Below, one piece after another: positions 7,423 to 15,671 of a stretch of DNA of 41,353 nt. A program made the position numbers and the translations under genes. The stretch is from an uncultured Burkholderiales bacterium (lineage in GTDB: Bacteria > Pseudomonadota > Gammaproteobacteria > Burkholderiales > Burkholderiaceae_C): NCBI GenBank assembly GCA_937873395.1, contig CALMYH010000044.1:1-41353 (forward strand), given 5' to 3'. The stretch's first letter is position 1; each line of letters opens with the position of its first letter. The notes under the pieces were generated by a model, which saw only the letters and a program-made list of their open reading frames with translations, had not been told where the DNA came from and did not search any database.

Positions 7423-7881
7423 TCAAAAGGTAGCGGATGCATCAAATGCCGCCTTCAGCCAGCGGATCTCGATCGGAGCGACTGCGGCATCCCCGGGACG
7501 ACCGGGCGCGTGGGGAACCCCCTGGACAAGCACCACATCGAAGCGGCATGGAGGTTCTGACCGGATCAGGTGCAAAAAGTGCCGCGCGGCGAAAACAATG
7601 CGCCGTTGCTTGTGGCCGGTGATGCTGCCGGCGGCTCCACCACGGGCGTGGCTGGCGCGCTGGCGCACCTCGACAAAGACCAGCGTGCCATCCGGCTCGC
7701 GCATAATCAGATCGATCTCGCCGCCACCGCGGCCCGGGGTGCGGAAATTGCGCCGGACCAGCCTCAAGCCCTGATCCTGCAGATGTTCGAGCGCCAACTG
7801 CTCCGCGCGGTCACCCTGCTCCTTGGTGCGCGCACCACTGCCCGGCCGCGGTGCCACCGGACCCTTAGCGGAATTCCACAT
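7423..7881 (-). CDS. yraN: YraN family (UPF0102) nuclease-like protein
   Basis: 152 residues. The PD-(D/E)XK-like core is visible: [37 protein letters not shown], then [10 protein letters not shown], the usual E-x-D ... E-V-R/K pattern of YraN. The biochemical activity of the family is not settled. The ATG at 7881 shares the bases CATG with the divergent rsmI start; a GTG eight codons later (7857) is possible, since the first 17 residues are poorly structured and not needed for the fold. Confidence 0.9.
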   Translation of the reverse strand: MWNSAKGPVAPRPGSGARTKEQGDRAEQLALEHLQDQGLRLVRRNFRTPGRGGGEIDLIMREPDGTLVFVEVRQRASHARGGAAGSITGHKQRRIVFAARHFLHLIRSEPPCRFDVVLVQGVPHAPGRPGDAAVAPIEIRWLKAAFDASATF

Positions 7882-8800
7882 GCCTGCCGTCCTTCCGTCC
7901 CTGTTGAGCGCCGCCCGCGAGGCGGCGGCGCACCAGCATTATCCGCAGGGCGCGCTCTACATGGTCGCGACCCCGATCGGCAATCTGGCGGACATCGGCC
8001 TGCGGGCCCTGCATGTGCTGGCGCTGGCCGACACGGTCGCCTGTGAAGACACGCGCCACACCGGCAGCCTGCTGCAGGCCTACGGCCTGCACAAGCCGCT
8101 GCTGGCGGTGCACGAACACAACGAAGCCGAGGCCGCTGCCAGCGTGCTGGAACGGCTGAGAGCAGGCCAGCGGGTGGCCTACGTGAGCGACGCCGGCACT
8201 CCCGGACTCAGCGACCCCGGTGCGCGCCTGGTGGCGGCCGTGCGTTCTGGCGACCTGCGCTGTGTGCCGGTGCCTGGCGCCAGCAGCGTGACCGCCCTGC
8301 TGAGCGTGAGCGGCTTCACGCCGCAGGATCCCGGGCATCTGGGCCGCTTCGTTTTCGCCGGCTTTCTGGCCAGCAAGGCCGCCGAGCGGCAACGGGAGAT
8401 CGATCGCATTGGCGAAGACCCGCGCGCCTGCGTGATCCTGGAAGCGCCGCACCGCATAGAAGCCCTGGCCGCCGACCTGGCCCGCCTGGGTGAGCGTCCC
8501 CTGACGGTGGGACGTGAACTGACCAAGCAGTTCGAGGAAGTGGCCCAGATGCCGGCCAGCGGGTTTCCCGCCTGGCTGGCGGCCCAGGCGCAACGGCAGC
8601 GAGGGGAATTCGTGCTGCTTGTCCATGCGCGAGCCGTTCAGGAGGCGGACACCGGGGTGGACGAGGCGAGCCGCCGCATCCTGACCCTGCTGTTGAACGA
8701 GCTGCCCCTGAAGTCGGCGGTCAAGCTGTGCGCCGAAATCACCGGTCTGCCACGCAACGGACTCTACGCGCTGGCCCTGGCCATGAAGGCGCCCGAATGA
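7880..8800 (+). CDS. rsmI: 16S rRNA (cytidine-1402-2'-O)-methyltransferase RsmI
   Basis: 306 residues, tetrapyrrole-methylase fold. Family motifs in order: [19 protein letters not shown] (27-45), [68 protein letters not shown]. It 2'-O-methylates C1402 in the decoding centre using S-adenosylmethionine. The chosen ATG leaves a 26-residue lead before the first strand; an in-frame ATG at 7823 would overlap yraN by 58 bases. Divergent rsmI and yraN clusters are common in proteobacteria. Confidence 0.95.
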   Translation: MPAVLPSLLSAAREAAAHQHYPQGALYMVATPIGNLADIGLRALHVLALADTVACEDTRHTGSLLQAYGLHKPLLAVHEHNEAEAAASVLERLRAGQRVAYVSDAGTPGLSDPGARLVAAVRSGDLRCVPVPGASSVTALLSVSGFTPQDPGHLGRFVFAGFLASKAAERQREIDRIGEDPRACVILEAPHRIEALAADLARLGERPLTVGRELTKQFEEVAQMPASGFPAWLAAQAQRQRGEFVLLVHARAVQEADTGVDEASRRILTLLLNELPLKSAVKLCAEITGLPRNGLYALALAMKAPE

Positions 8801-8804
8801 GTCC

Positions 8805-9134
8805 TCACTTCGGTCGATGATCGGGCGAGGTCACTCGGGGCAAACCTTCTTCGGGCACCTCATGGGCCTGAACGTCCACCACATCCCCGGCTGCCCGCCC
8901 ACCGGACCCGGGCCAACCGGCCTGTCCGAAGCGGGTCGAGGCCTGGCGAAAACGCTGAAACACCACCACCGGCGCCGGCTTGCGACCGGTCAGCAGGGCC
9001 CACAGCGACAGGAGCGCCACCGCAATCAGTCCGGCCAGCATCAGGCTCACCAGAAACACCAGTCCGGCCAGCGCCATCAGCAGGCCAAAAAGACCGCGCC
9101 AGAGGCGGCCGAACCATCCATGTGGGGCACTCAT
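8805..9134 (-). CDS. Small hypothetical membrane protein
   Basis: 109 residues from the ATG at 9134. A long hydrophobic stretch at about 13-50 (LWRGLFGLLMALAGLVFL, then MLAGLIAVALLSLWALL) would make two membrane segments or one hairpin. A soluble tail follows with TGRKPAPVVVFQRFRQAS and a polar end. I do not recognise a named family. The gene is tail-to-tail with rsmI (4 bases apart) and divergent from the next exported protein gene. The longer open frame upstream of the ATG is antisense to that gene and is excluded. Confidence 0.65.
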   Translation of the reverse strand: MSAPHGWFGRLWRGLFGLLMALAGLVFLVSLMLAGLIAVALLSLWALLTGRKPAPVVVFQRFRQASTRFGQAGWPGSGGRAAGDVVDVQAHEVPEEGLPRVTSPDHRPK

Positions 9135-9287
9135 CGGCTTCAGAGCCCTTGAAGGGCGAAGGAGTTCCGGCGTCCTGCCCGCCGGGCAGCGCCAGCCGTG
9201 CTCGACAATGCCCGGTGCGCTGCTTGAAGATGGCGCCATTGTGCCCGGGTTCAAGCCCGGATCCGACCCGACCCTCAGGAGCACCGC

Positions 9288-9953
9288 ATGCCCAGCCGCC
9301 TTTGTGACCTCTCCCAGGCCGTTGCCGGCTTGTCCGCTGTCGGCCTTGCCCTGGCGCTGGTTCCCGTGGAGGACGCCCGGGCACTGGAAATCAGCGATCT
9401 CGCGCTGGAGGGAGAAATCAAGTTCTTCAGCCAGCGCCCCGATCCGCAGGGCTATCGCTACGAATCGAATCTCCGCATCAGCCAGGACAGCCTCAGCAGC
9501 GGCCTGGTGGGACTGTCCACCTGTCACCGGGCGCTGGATCCGAACGCCCGGGTGGTGATCGCTTTCAACCCGCAGCGGGTGCGCCACATCGCCATCACGT
9601 CCTCCGAAGGCGTCGGCGACGCGCGCGTGGTCGAACACCGGGTGGAGCTGTCACAGGTGCAGCGTGGCGGCAGCATCTGCATCGACCTGGTGTCGCAAGC
9701 CCTGGAGCGCACCGGTGAGGGTCGCTGGCGCCTGCACGCCGGTCCGCTCATGCGGCGCTACCTGGATGGCTATCTCCCGATGCAGGCCAGCCTTTCGTTC
9801 CAGTGGCCCGAAGGCCTGTTGAACCTGCGCGAAACCATGCCCGGTCCGCAACCGGGCGTGCAGGTGGCCCGCTCGCGCGCCGGCGCCCGGATCGACCTGG
9901 TTTTTGCTGGACGACTGAACGCGGCGCTGGAACTCGAGTCGGGCTCCCGTTGA
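9288..9953 (+). CDS. Uncharacterised exported protein
   Basis: 221 residues. A signal peptide is likely: a hydrophobic AVAGLSAVGLALALVP run with a probable cut after DARA. The mature part has alternating strands typical of a beta-rich periplasmic or outer-membrane protein (LEISDLALEGEIKFFSQRP, RYESNLRISQDSLSSGLVGL, ARIDLVFAGRLNAALELE), with two Cys (STCHRAL and GSICIDLV) that could form a disulfide. No family recognised. The next gene, encoding a DUF502 protein, starts 70 bases downstream on the same strand. Confidence 0.65.
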   Translation: MPSRLCDLSQAVAGLSAVGLALALVPVEDARALEISDLALEGEIKFFSQRPDPQGYRYESNLRISQDSLSSGLVGLSTCHRALDPNARVVIAFNPQRVRHIAITSSEGVGDARVVEHRVELSQVQRGGSICIDLVSQALERTGEGRWRLHAGPLMRRYLDGYLPMQASLSFQWPEGLLNLRETMPGPQPGVQVARSRAGARIDLVFAGRLNAALELESGSR

Positions 9954-10023
9954 AGCCGACACCACCCACCGTTCGTGCGCTGCTATGCTGCGCGCTGCGC
10001 GTCCCTGCTCCAGCCGCCGCTTC

Positions 10024-10662
10024 ATGAAACACCTGTACCAATATTTTTTTCGTGGCCTGCTCACCTTCCTGCCGCTGGGCCTGACGGTGTACGTGCTCTA
10101 CCTGTTCATCGTCTGGACGGAGAGCACGGCGATGCGCATGATCCGGCCCTTCATCGGCGACTTCTACCTGCCGGGGCTGGGCATCGTGCTGGGGGTGGGT
10201 CTGATCCTGCTGCTCGGCTTTCTGGTGTCCCAGCCCTTCAGCACCCGCCTGGTCGGCTGGCTGGAGCTGCCCTTCACCAACCTGCCGGTGGTCAAGAGCA
10301 TCTACTCGTCGCTGAAGAACTTTGCCGACTATTTTTCGCCCCACGAGAAAGACAGCCAGCAGGTGGTGCTGCTGCGCATGCCGGGACAGGAGCTGAACAT
10401 GGTGGGCCTGGTGACGCGCCAGAGCATGCGCGGACTGCCCCAGCCCATGGGGCAGTTGGACACGGTGGCGGTCTACCTGCCCATGGGCTACATGATCGGG
10501 GGCTACACGGTGTTTGTGCCGCGCGACTGGGTCACGCCGATCGACCTGTCGGTCGAGGCCGCCATGCGCTCGACCCTGATCGCCTGGATGGCGTCGAACC
10601 GAGCGGAGGAAGGACGGGCAGGCCCGCCCACAGAACAGGGCAAGTCCCCTTCACAAGACTGA
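10024..10662 (+). CDS. DUF502 family inner-membrane protein
   Basis: 212 residues, starting MKHLYQYFFRGLLTFLPLG, the characteristic DUF502 opening. Two membrane segments are seen at about 12-32 and 52-75 (GIVLGVGLILLLGFLVSQPF). Conserved motifs follow: LPFTNLPVVKSIYSSLKNF, then a soluble beta domain (VVLLRMPGQELNMVGLVT, VAVYLPMGYMIGGYTVFVP). The role of DUF502 is not established. The in-frame ATG at 9985 adds 13 basic residues not seen in the family, so 10024 is preferred. It is 25 bases upstream of the Pat-like gene. Confidence 0.88.
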   Translation: MKHLYQYFFRGLLTFLPLGLTVYVLYLFIVWTESTAMRMIRPFIGDFYLPGLGIVLGVGLILLLGFLVSQPFSTRLVGWLELPFTNLPVVKSIYSSLKNFADYFSPHEKDSQQVVLLRMPGQELNMVGLVTRQSMRGLPQPMGQLDTVAVYLPMGYMIGGYTVFVPRDWVTPIDLSVEAAMRSTLIAWMASNRAEEGRAGPPTEQGKSPSQD

Positions 10663-10687
10663 CACCGCGCCGGGGCACAATGACCTC

Positions 10688-13351
10688 ATGAGCATACGGC
10701 ACCTCGACACCCTGTTCTCCCCGGCCTCGGTGGCCGTGTTCGGCGCCTCGCTGCGCCCGGCCAGCGTGGGCGCCACGGTCTGGCGCAACCTGCGTGGCAG
10801 CGGCTACGCGGGCCGTCTGTACCCGGTCAACCCGCGCCACCCGGATCTGGACGGCGTGCCCGCCTTCGCCAGTGTGGCCGACCTGCCCGAAGCCCCGGAC
10901 CTGGCCATCCTGTGCACGCCAGCGGCCAGCATCGTGCCGCTGATCACCGAACTGGGCGCGCGCGGCACGCGGTCCGCCATCGTGGTCACCGCCGGTCTGG
11001 ACAAGGCCCAGAAACAGGCCATGCTGGACGCCGCCCGGGTGCACACCCTGCGCATCCTGGGACCCAACTGCATCGGCATGCTGGTGCCGCACATCGGGCT
11101 GAACGCCAGCTTCGCCCACATCGGCGCCAGACCCGGTGAGCTGGCCTTTGTCTCCCAATCGGGGGCGCTGGTCACGGCCATGCTGGACTGGGCCGATGCG
11201 CGCGGCATTGGCTTTTCGCATTTCGTGTCGCTGGGCGAGCGTGCCGACGTCGACTTCGGTGACATGCTGGACTTCCTCGGCAGCGACGCGCGCACCCGCG
11301 CCATCCTGCTCTACATCGAGAGCATCGAAGAGCCGCGCAAATTCATGTCGGCGGCCCGCGCGGCAGCCCGAAACAAGCCGGTCATCGTGGTCAAGGCCGG
11401 TCGTTCGGCGGCCGGCCAGCAGGCCGCCGCCTCGCACACCGGCGCCCTGGCCGGGTCGGACGCGGTGTTCGACGCGGCCATTGCCCGGGCCGGGATGCTG
11501 CGGGTGGGCACGCTGCAGGACCTGTTCCTGGCCGCCGAGACCCTGGCGCGCTTCCGCGACGGGCCGTCGGGCCGGCTGGTGGTGCTGACCAACGGCGGCG
11601 GCGCCGGCGTGATGGCGGCCGACGCCGCCGCGGCCGAAAGCGTGCCGCTGGCCACCCTGGATGCGGCCACCATTGAACGGCTGAACGCGGTGCTGCCCGG
11701 CAACTGGTCACACGCCAACCCGGTGGACATCATCGGCGACGCACCGGCCCCGCGCTATGTGGATGCCATCGAAGCCTTGTCGCAGGATCGCGAGAGCGCG
11801 ATCCTGTTCATCCACGCCCCGACCGCCATCGTCCCCAGCGTTGAGATCGCCCAGGCCCTGTTGCCCCAGGTGACGCAGGCGCCGCGCCGCGTGCTGGGCT
11901 GCTGGCTGGGCGATACCGCGGTGGCCGAGGCGCGACGCCGCTTCCGCGACGCCGGTGTGCCCGACTTCGACACCCCCGAACAGGCGGTGCGCGCCTTCGG
12001 TTTCCTGCGCACCTACCGTCTGCACCAGGAAGAGCTGCTGCAGACCCCGCCCGCCCACGGGGGTGCCCCCGAAGCGGACCTGGCACGCATCCGACACATC
12101 GTCGACCACGCGCTGGCCCAGGGGCGTGAGCTGCTGACCGAGCCCGAAGCCAAGAATCTGCTGGCCGCCGCTGGCCTGCCGGTGGTGCCCACGCGCACCG
12201 TGGGCCGTGACGTGGCCGAAGCCGAAGCGGCGGCCGAAGCACTGGGCTACCCGGTGGTGGTGAAAATCCTGTCGGAAGACATCTCGCACAAGTCGGACGT
12301 GGGCGGTGTTCGCCTGAACATCGGCAGCCGCGCCGAGTTGCAGCAGACCTGCCTGGCCATGCTGGATCGGGTGCGCGAACTGCGCCCGGACGCCCGGGTG
12401 CAGGGTTTCACGGTGCAGCCCATGGTGCGCAAGAAACACGCGCACGAGCTGATCGTGGGCGCCAGTGTCGACCCGGTGTTCGGTCCGGTCATCCTGTTTG
12501 GGGCGGGTGGTACGGCGGTCGAGGTGCTGGCCGACCGCGCGCTGTCACTGCCACCGCTGAACCGCCCGCTGGCACTGGCTCAGATCGCGCGCACCCGCAT
12601 CGCGCGGCTGTTGCGGGGCTACCGGGACGAGCCGGCGGCGGACATCGACGGCGTGGCCGACACCCTGGTGGCGGTCTCGCGCCTGCTGGCCCAGGTGCCG
12701 GAGATCGCCGAGCTCGACATCAACCCGCTGCTGACCAACCACGAGGGTGCGGTGGCCCTGGACGCCCGGGTTCGGGTGTCGGCCAGCCGGCCCGCCGGCG
12801 CGGCGCGCTTTGCCATCCAGCCCTACCCGGAACACCTGATCGAGACCTGGGCCTGGCAGGACCAGGTGCTGACCCTGCGCCCGATCCGGCCCGAAGACGA
12901 GCTTCAGCACCGGGCCTTCCTGGAGCGGCTGGACCCGGAGGACATCCGCCTGCGCGTCTTCTACAGTCGGCGCAGCATCGAGCACAGCGAGCTGGCGCGG
13001 CTGACCCAGATCGACTATGCGCGCGAGATGGCCTTCATCGCGACCCGGCCGACCGAAGGCGGCGGCGAAGAAACCCTCGGGGCGGTGCGCGCCACGGTGG
13101 ACCCGGACAACGACACGGCAGAGTTCGGCGTCATCGTGCGCTCCGACCTCAAGGGCAGCGGCCTGGGGCATCGACTGATGAGCAAGATGATCGCCCACCT
13201 GCGCGAGCGCGGCACACGAAGACTGGTCGGCACGGTGCTGCGGGTGAATACCGGCATGCTGGAACTTGCCCATGCGCTCGGGTTCCAAGAAAGCAGAAAC
13301 CCCGCCGACCCCCAAGACCACAATACCCGGTACGTGTCCCTGGACCTGTGA
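10688..13351 (+). CDS. Fused NDP-forming acyl-CoA ligase / GNAT acetyltransferase (Pat/PatZ-like)
   Basis: 887 residues. Domains in order: CoA-binding Rossmann part (1-140, SPASVAVFGASLRPASVG), succinyl-CoA-ligase-like part (about 150-300 and beyond), an ATP-grasp part (about 480-700, LGYPVVVKILSEDISHKSD), and a C-terminal GNAT domain (about 730-887, RSDLKGSGLGHRLM as acetyl-CoA loop). Relatives such as Salmonella Pat acetylate acyl-CoA synthetase lysines. In this protein the ligase histidine motif AASHTGALAGSD is intact (His250), so acyl-CoA ligase activity (ADP-forming) may be retained as well. Substrates are unknown. Confidence 0.9.
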   Translation: MSIRHLDTLFSPASVAVFGASLRPASVGATVWRNLRGSGYAGRLYPVNPRHPDLDGVPAFASVADLPEAPDLAILCTPAASIVPLITELGARGTRSAIVVTAGLDKAQKQAMLDAARVHTLRILGPNCIGMLVPHIGLNASFAHIGARPGELAFVSQSGALVTAMLDWADARGIGFSHFVSLGERADVDFGDMLDFLGSDARTRAILLYIESIEEPRKFMSAARAAARNKPVIVVKAGRSAAGQQAAASHTGALAGSDAVFDAAIARAGMLRVGTLQDLFLAAETLARFRDGPSGRLVVLTNGGGAGVMAADAAAAESVPLATLDAATIERLNAVLPGNWSHANPVDIIGDAPAPRYVDAIEALSQDRESAILFIHAPTAIVPSVEIAQALLPQVTQAPRRVLGCWLGDTAVAEARRRFRDAGVPDFDTPEQAVRAFGFLRTYRLHQEELLQTPPAHGGAPEADLARIRHIVDHALAQGRELLTEPEAKNLLAAAGLPVVPTRTVGRDVAEAEAAAEALGYPVVVKILSEDISHKSDVGGVRLNIGSRAELQQTCLAMLDRVRELRPDARVQGFTVQPMVRKKHAHELIVGASVDPVFGPVILFGAGGTAVEVLADRALSLPPLNRPLALAQIARTRIARLLRGYRDEPAADIDGVADTLVAVSRLLAQVPEIAELDINPLLTNHEGAVALDARVRVSASRPAGAARFAIQPYPEHLIETWAWQDQVLTLRPIRPEDELQHRAFLERLDPEDIRLRVFYSRRSIEHSELARLTQIDYAREMAFIATRPTEGGGEETLGAVRATVDPDNDTAEFGVIVRSDLKGSGLGHRLMSKMIAHLRERGTRRLVGTVLRVNTGMLELAHALGFQESRNPADPQDHNTRYVSLDL

Positions 13352-13393
13352 CCGGCATGGGCAGGTCGGGGCCACGCCTGTGAAGGACAGCTG

Positions 13394-14065
13394 ATGACCA
13401 CCTCCCTGCCCGAGCGCCGCGTTCCTGGCGCGGCCTCTGCGCCTGTTTCCCGCCGCGGCCTGCTCACACGCGGCAGCGCGGCTGCCGCGTCGCTCGCCCT
13501 GCCCGCCTGGATCGGCCCGGCCCTGGCCGCCACCGCGCTGCGCCCGACCCCGAGTCAGACCGAAGGACCGTTCTACCCGCTGCAGTTGCCCGCCGACCAC
13601 GACGCCGACCTGCTCAACACCGGGACCTTGCGCTACACACGCGGCACCCCCGCCTGGGTCGAAGGTATCGTCACCGACACCCGGGGCACGCCGGTGTCGG
13701 GGGCGGTGGTCGAGATCTGGCAGTGCGACGAGGACGGCCGCTACCACCACCCGGGCGACCGGGGCCGGGCCGACCCGGCCTTCCAGGGTTTCGGTCGCAT
13801 GGAAGTCGGCCGCGACGGACGCTACCGCTTTCGCACCCTGCGTCCGGCCCCCTACAGCGGTCGCACACCGCACATCCACTTCAAGGTGCGCCTGGACCGG
13901 CAGGAATTGCTGACGACGCAGCTCTATGTGGAGGGCGACCCGGGCAACACGCGCGACTTCCTCTGGCGCCGCCTGAACGAAAGCGACCGGGCCGCCCTGA
14001 CGGTGCCCTTCGTGCCCGGCAGCGACGGGCTGCAGGCCCGCTTTCCCATCGTGGTTCAGGCCTGA
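13394..14065 (+). CDS. Tat-exported intradiol ring-cleavage dioxygenase-like protein
   Basis: 223 residues. A twin-arginine signal (VSRRGLLTRG, Arg20-Arg21) and a hydrophobic segment precede a likely cut near ALAA (about 46). The catalytic fold of intradiol dioxygenases is clear: QTEGPFYP, VVEIWQCDEDGRYHHP and the TLRPAPYSGRTPHIHF segment. The four Fe(III) ligands are present as Tyr117, Tyr154, His160 and His162. It should open catechol-like rings between the hydroxyls. Export is unusual compared with cytoplasmic catechol and protocatechuate enzymes and hints at substrates outside the cytoplasm, which is inference. It follows the Pat-like gene by 42 bases. Confidence 0.88.
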   Translation: MTTSLPERRVPGAASAPVSRRGLLTRGSAAAASLALPAWIGPALAATALRPTPSQTEGPFYPLQLPADHDADLLNTGTLRYTRGTPAWVEGIVTDTRGTPVSGAVVEIWQCDEDGRYHHPGDRGRADPAFQGFGRMEVGRDGRYRFRTLRPAPYSGRTPHIHFKVRLDRQELLTTQLYVEGDPGNTRDFLWRRLNESDRAALTVPFVPGSDGLQARFPIVVQA

Positions 14066-14138
14066 GCCCCTTTGACCCCGGCGGGCCAGCGATGCCCGTG
14101 CCCCGGCAGGACTACCGGCTTGCCGCTAAGCTTCTCGC

Positions 14139-15167
14139 ATGGATTCCCTGACACAAATCGCCCTGGGCTCGGCGGTGGCCGTGGCGGTCATGGGTCGGCC
14201 CACGGCCGTCTGGAAAGCCGCCCTGTGGGGTGGCGTGGCCGGTACCCTGCCCGACCTGGATGCCTTCATCGACCACGGCGACGCCATCCTGAACATGGTG
14301 CTCCACCGGGCCGAAACCCACTCGCTGATCTACCTCACCCTGTTCTCGCCCCTGCTGGCCTGGGTCGTGTCGCACCTGCACAAAGAGCGGCATCTGTTCT
14401 TGCACTGGTGGCTCGCGCTCTGGTTGGTGCTGATCACCCACCCGCTGCTCGACACCATGACGGTCTACGGCACCCAGCTGCTGCTGCCCTTCACCGACCA
14501 CCCCTTCGGGGTCGGCAGCGTGTTCATCATCGACCCGGCCTACACCCTGCCCCTGCTGGCGGGCGTGGTCGCGGCGCTGGCGCTGCGGCGCGAGGGTCGC
14601 GGTCTGCGCTGGAACATGGTGGGTCTGGTGCTGTCGACCGCCTACCTGGGCTGGAGTGTGGCGGCCCAGCAGGTCGCCACCCAGGTGGCGCGCGCCTCCC
14701 TGCAGCAGCAGGGGGTGAGCGCCGACCGACTGCTGGTGACGCCGGCACCCTTCAACACGGTGCTCTGGCGGCTGCTGGCCGTCACGCCCACGCACTACCT
14801 GGAGGGCTACTACAGCCTGCTCGACGGGCGCTCGACCGTGCGCTGGACCGCGCACGACCGGGGTGCGGACCTCATCGAGCGGCACGGCCAGAGCGAGCCG
14901 GTGGCCCGCATCGCGAACTTCAGCCACGGCTTCTACCGGCTGCGCGAAACGCCTGACGGGCGTCTGCAGGTCACCGACCTGCGCATGGGCCAGGAGCCGA
15001 CCTATGTGTTCAGTTTCGACGTCGGCCCGGTCGACGCGGTGGGTTCCCTGCCTGCCAGCCAACGCTCCAGCCGCCCGGACACCGCCGCGGCGCTGGCCTG
15101 GCTGTGGCAGCGCGCGCGCGGCGCCGACCTGCTCCCCCTGGGGGCGGCGCTGGCGGCGACCCAGTGA
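14139..15167 (+). CDS. DUF457 / YdjM-type membrane-bound metal-dependent hydrolase-like protein
   Basis: 342 residues. The opening MDSLTQIALGSAVAVAVMG with GTLPDLDAFID (about 44-54) and LHRAETHSLIYL (63-74) is typical; conserved Asp and His residues in PDLD, HRAETHS and LITHPLLDTMTVYGTQ form the presumed metal site. About four to five membrane segments cover residues 1-190, with a soluble C-terminal half. The family is annotated as hydrolase by fold only; substrate unknown. The gene is convergent with the CopD-like gene, 10 bases away. Confidence 0.85.
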   Translation: MDSLTQIALGSAVAVAVMGRPTAVWKAALWGGVAGTLPDLDAFIDHGDAILNMVLHRAETHSLIYLTLFSPLLAWVVSHLHKERHLFLHWWLALWLVLITHPLLDTMTVYGTQLLLPFTDHPFGVGSVFIIDPAYTLPLLAGVVAALALRREGRGLRWNMVGLVLSTAYLGWSVAAQQVATQVARASLQQQGVSADRLLVTPAPFNTVLWRLLAVTPTHYLEGYYSLLDGRSTVRWTAHDRGADLIERHGQSEPVARIANFSHGFYRLRETPDGRLQVTDLRMGQEPTYVFSFDVGPVDAVGSLPASQRSSRPDTAAALAWLWQRARGADLLPLGAALAATQ

Positions 15168-15177
15168 AGCGGCCGGG

Positions 15178-15648
15178 TCAGACCATCAGCAGCGTGACGA
15201 CGATGATCAGCACGCCCAGCACCAGGTTGATGCCCACCCAGGTGCGGATGGAGGCCAGGGCGGCGGCGCCGGCCGGCCAGTCCTGCGCCGCCACCGCGCG
15301 CGCGAGACGCTTGAACAGGGCGAACCGGATGTGACCAAAAATGGCCATCATGACAATGCCCAGCACGGCCATGAGGGTCCAGTCCAGCGGCATGTTGAAG
15401 GACAGGCCCGCCTGCACGGTCTCCTTGGCCACCCGGCCGATCATCCACAGGCCGGTGACCAGCACGATGACCACAGACACCAGCACGGCGGCAAAGAAGC
15501 GCTGAAGCGCACCGTGCATCAGCGGCACACGCTGCGGGGGCGGCAGCTGCAGGGCCGCGGGACGCAGGAAGAAGTGGGCGAACACCATGCCACCGATCCA
15601 GACGATGATGGCCAGCACGTGCAGCAGTTTGAGGGTGGCAAAGATCAT
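15178..15648 (-). CDS. CopD-like four-helix membrane protein
   Basis: 156 residues. Four predicted membrane helices: LLHVLAIIVWIGGMVFAHFF, then FFAAVLVSVVIVLVTGLWMI, LMAVLGIVMMAIFG and GINLVLGVLIIVVTLLMV. The HVLAIIVWIGGMVFAHFFL start, with two His, matches the CopD / DUF2269-like membrane family, where His residues may bind haem or copper. The function here is not known. It lies 23 bases downstream of the helicase gene on the same strand, so the two may be cotranscribed. Confidence 0.75.
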   Translation of the reverse strand: MIFATLKLLHVLAIIVWIGGMVFAHFFLRPAALQLPPPQRVPLMHGALQRFFAAVLVSVVIVLVTGLWMIGRVAKETVQAGLSFNMPLDWTLMAVLGIVMMAIFGHIRFALFKRLARAVAAQDWPAGAAALASIRTWVGINLVLGVLIIVVTLLMV

Positions 15649-15671
15649 GTGTTTAAAAAAGTCGGGTTTGT

